The notes under the pieces were generated by a model. The model saw only the letters and a list, made by a program, of their open reading frames with translations, made no database searches and was not told where the DNA came from. Shown in pieces: positions 34,495 to 35,393 of a stretch of 35,393 bases of DNA. Origin of the DNA: Fidelibacterota bacterium (GTDB taxonomy: Bacteria > Fidelibacterota > Fidelibacteria > Fidelibacterales > Fidelibacteraceae); the NCBI GenBank assembly GCA_030600775.1, contig JAUVLI010000004.1, positions 1-35,393 on the forward strand. Direction: 5' to 3'. The translations under genes and the position numbers were made by a program. Numbering within the stretch: position 1 is the stretch's first letter; each line of letters opens with the position of its first letter.

Positions 34495-35283
34495 TTAAAC
34501 AAATTTTAATTTTTTTAATTTATTAGAGATCCTTTCTCCCAATTCCTTTCCGGTTCCTTCCCATTTTTCGTTTATTCGATCACTTTTTGGAGGAAATACA
34601 TCCAGCACTTGTGTAGGTGAACCATCTAAACCAAAATTTTCCGGATTGTCATCATCCAAATCATTGAATGAAATATTTTTTACTTTTCGTTTTGCAGTTG
34701 CGAGTTTTAATTTAAATGAAGGCAAACGAGGTTGGTAAATGTCTTTTTCAACAGTGATGAGACAAGGCAATTTCACTTCTTGTATTTCTACAGTTTCCGG
34801 CATATCCATTTCCACTGTAATTGAAGTGGAATTTATATCCATTATTTTTTTTACATTTGCAACATGCGGAATATCTAAAAATTCAGCAATTTCAGGTCCG
34901 ACTTGAGCTGTATCGCCATCCGTTGTCATTTTACCGCAAATTATCAAATCAAAATTATTTATCTTTTTTATTCCTTGAGAAAGAGCGTAGGAAGTGGCAA
35001 GAACATCCGCTCCGGCAAATTTCTTATCAGTCAACAAATACCCGTTGTTAACGCCCATCATATAAGCTTCTTTTATTACATCGTTTGCTTGTGGCGGTCC
35101 CATAGAAATAACATTGATATTTGCAGAATTTTTCTCTTTGATCTTCATTGCCGTTTCAATTGCGTATAGATCATAAGGATTCATTTTAGTGTCAATTCCT
35201 TCACGAATTAAATTGCCGGTTGTTTCATCAATTTCTACTTCTGATGTTCCCGGTACTTGTTTGATGCATACTGTTATGTTCAC
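34495..35283 (-). CDS. etfB: Electron transfer flavoprotein beta subunit
   Basis: This 262-residue EtfB contains CIKQVPGTSEVEIDETTGNL, MNPYDLYAIETAMKIKE, VISMGPPQANDVIKEAYMMG, FAGADVLATSYALSQGI and IICGKMTTDGDTAQVGPEIA. The TDGDTAQVGPEIAEFL block and the MNPYDLYAIE block resemble the Etf beta subunits of bifurcating complexes rather than the mitochondrial-type electron carriers. The start is GTG with AGGA 7 bases upstream. It is first of three genes, followed by ferredoxin-domain etfA and a FAD dehydrogenase. The remaining 110 bases to the window edge hold no gene that I can see. Confidence 0.94.
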   Translation of the reverse strand: MNITVCIKQVPGTSEVEIDETTGNLIREGIDTKMNPYDLYAIETAMKIKEKNSANINVISMGPPQANDVIKEAYMMGVNNGYLLTDKKFAGADVLATSYALSQGIKKINNFDLIICGKMTTDGDTAQVGPEIAEFLDIPHVANVKKIMDINSTSITVEMDMPETVEIQEVKLPCLITVEKDIYQPRLPSFKLKLATAKRKVKNISFNDLDDDNPENFGLDGSPTQVLDVFPPKSDRINEKWEGTGKELGERISNKLKKLKFV

Positions 35284-35393
35284 TTATTTTCCTTTCTTTT
35301 ATTAGGTAAAATATATAAAAAATAATTATTAAAATAAATCTTTTTTTAATTAATATGATTTTTGTAATTTCTAATAAGGTGAAATATTTTTTA

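Overview
The window is AT-rich bacterial chromosome from a diderm, most likely a member of the FCB (Fibrobacterota-Chlorobiota-Bacteroidota) group or a related candidate phylum. The evidence is a type IX secretion-style C-terminal sorting domain, a DUF5916/CBM9 outer-membrane protein, an ExbB-ExbD-ExbD-TonB cluster, lipoproteins and FadL-like barrels, a split glycine dehydrogenase (gcvPA), and the folK-deoxynucleoside kinase pair. I cannot fix the phylum from sequence alone. Gene density is high, and no stretch above 300 bases lacks a gene. I see no rRNA, tRNA, CRISPR array, intact insertion sequence or prophage.

Layout. 1-767 (minus): glycine cleavage genes gcvH and the 5' part of gcvPA. 1017-1727 (plus): a Yip1-like membrane protein ending at a terminator. 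1917-7681 (plus): a tripartite MacAB/TolC-type efflux operon with one ATPase and two tandem permeases; its TolC gene carries a frameshift. 7768-7911: a decayed N-terminus of a DUF4143-type AAA ATPase. 7943-10606 (minus): a large DUF5916 outer-membrane protein. 10833-12140 (plus): a U32 family protein. 12417-16651 (plus): a 3-methyladenine DNA glycosylase, a CPBP membrane protease, an unknown exported protein, a hidden 48-residue DUF5989 protein and an SGNH-hydrolase-like/TPR protein that lacks the nucleophilic serine. 16771-18366 (plus): an S41 processing protease. 18534-20676 (plus): the TonB energising complex. 20873-24712 (minus): an NhaC antiporter, an outer-membrane barrel protein and a Tyr/Ser-rich lipoprotein. 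24889-26713 (minus): nadC-miaA. 26835-30261 (minus): a secreted phosphodiester glycosidase and an SMP-30 lipoprotein. 30295-31631 (minus): folK, a deoxynucleoside kinase and a small membrane protein. 31867-35283 (minus): etfB-etfA-FAD dehydrogenase, resembling an electron-bifurcating lactate dehydrogenase.

How the genes fit together. Much of the window serves the cell envelope: export (MacAB-TolC), energised outer-membrane uptake (ExbBD-TonB), outer-membrane barrels, a secreted glycan enzyme and periplasmic proteolysis. The metabolic genes point to an anaerobic or fermentative life using 2-hydroxyacid oxidation coupled to flavin-based electron transfer, plus glycine cleavage, NAD and folate synthesis.

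I did not find a convincing wholly new system. The observations most worth checking are: a probable ATT start codon on the phosphodiester glycosidase; the tolC frameshift at an AAAAAGGG tract; the Ser-to-Asn change in the SGNH-like protein next to DUF5989; the ferredoxin-domain EtfA complex; and the ATPase remnant.
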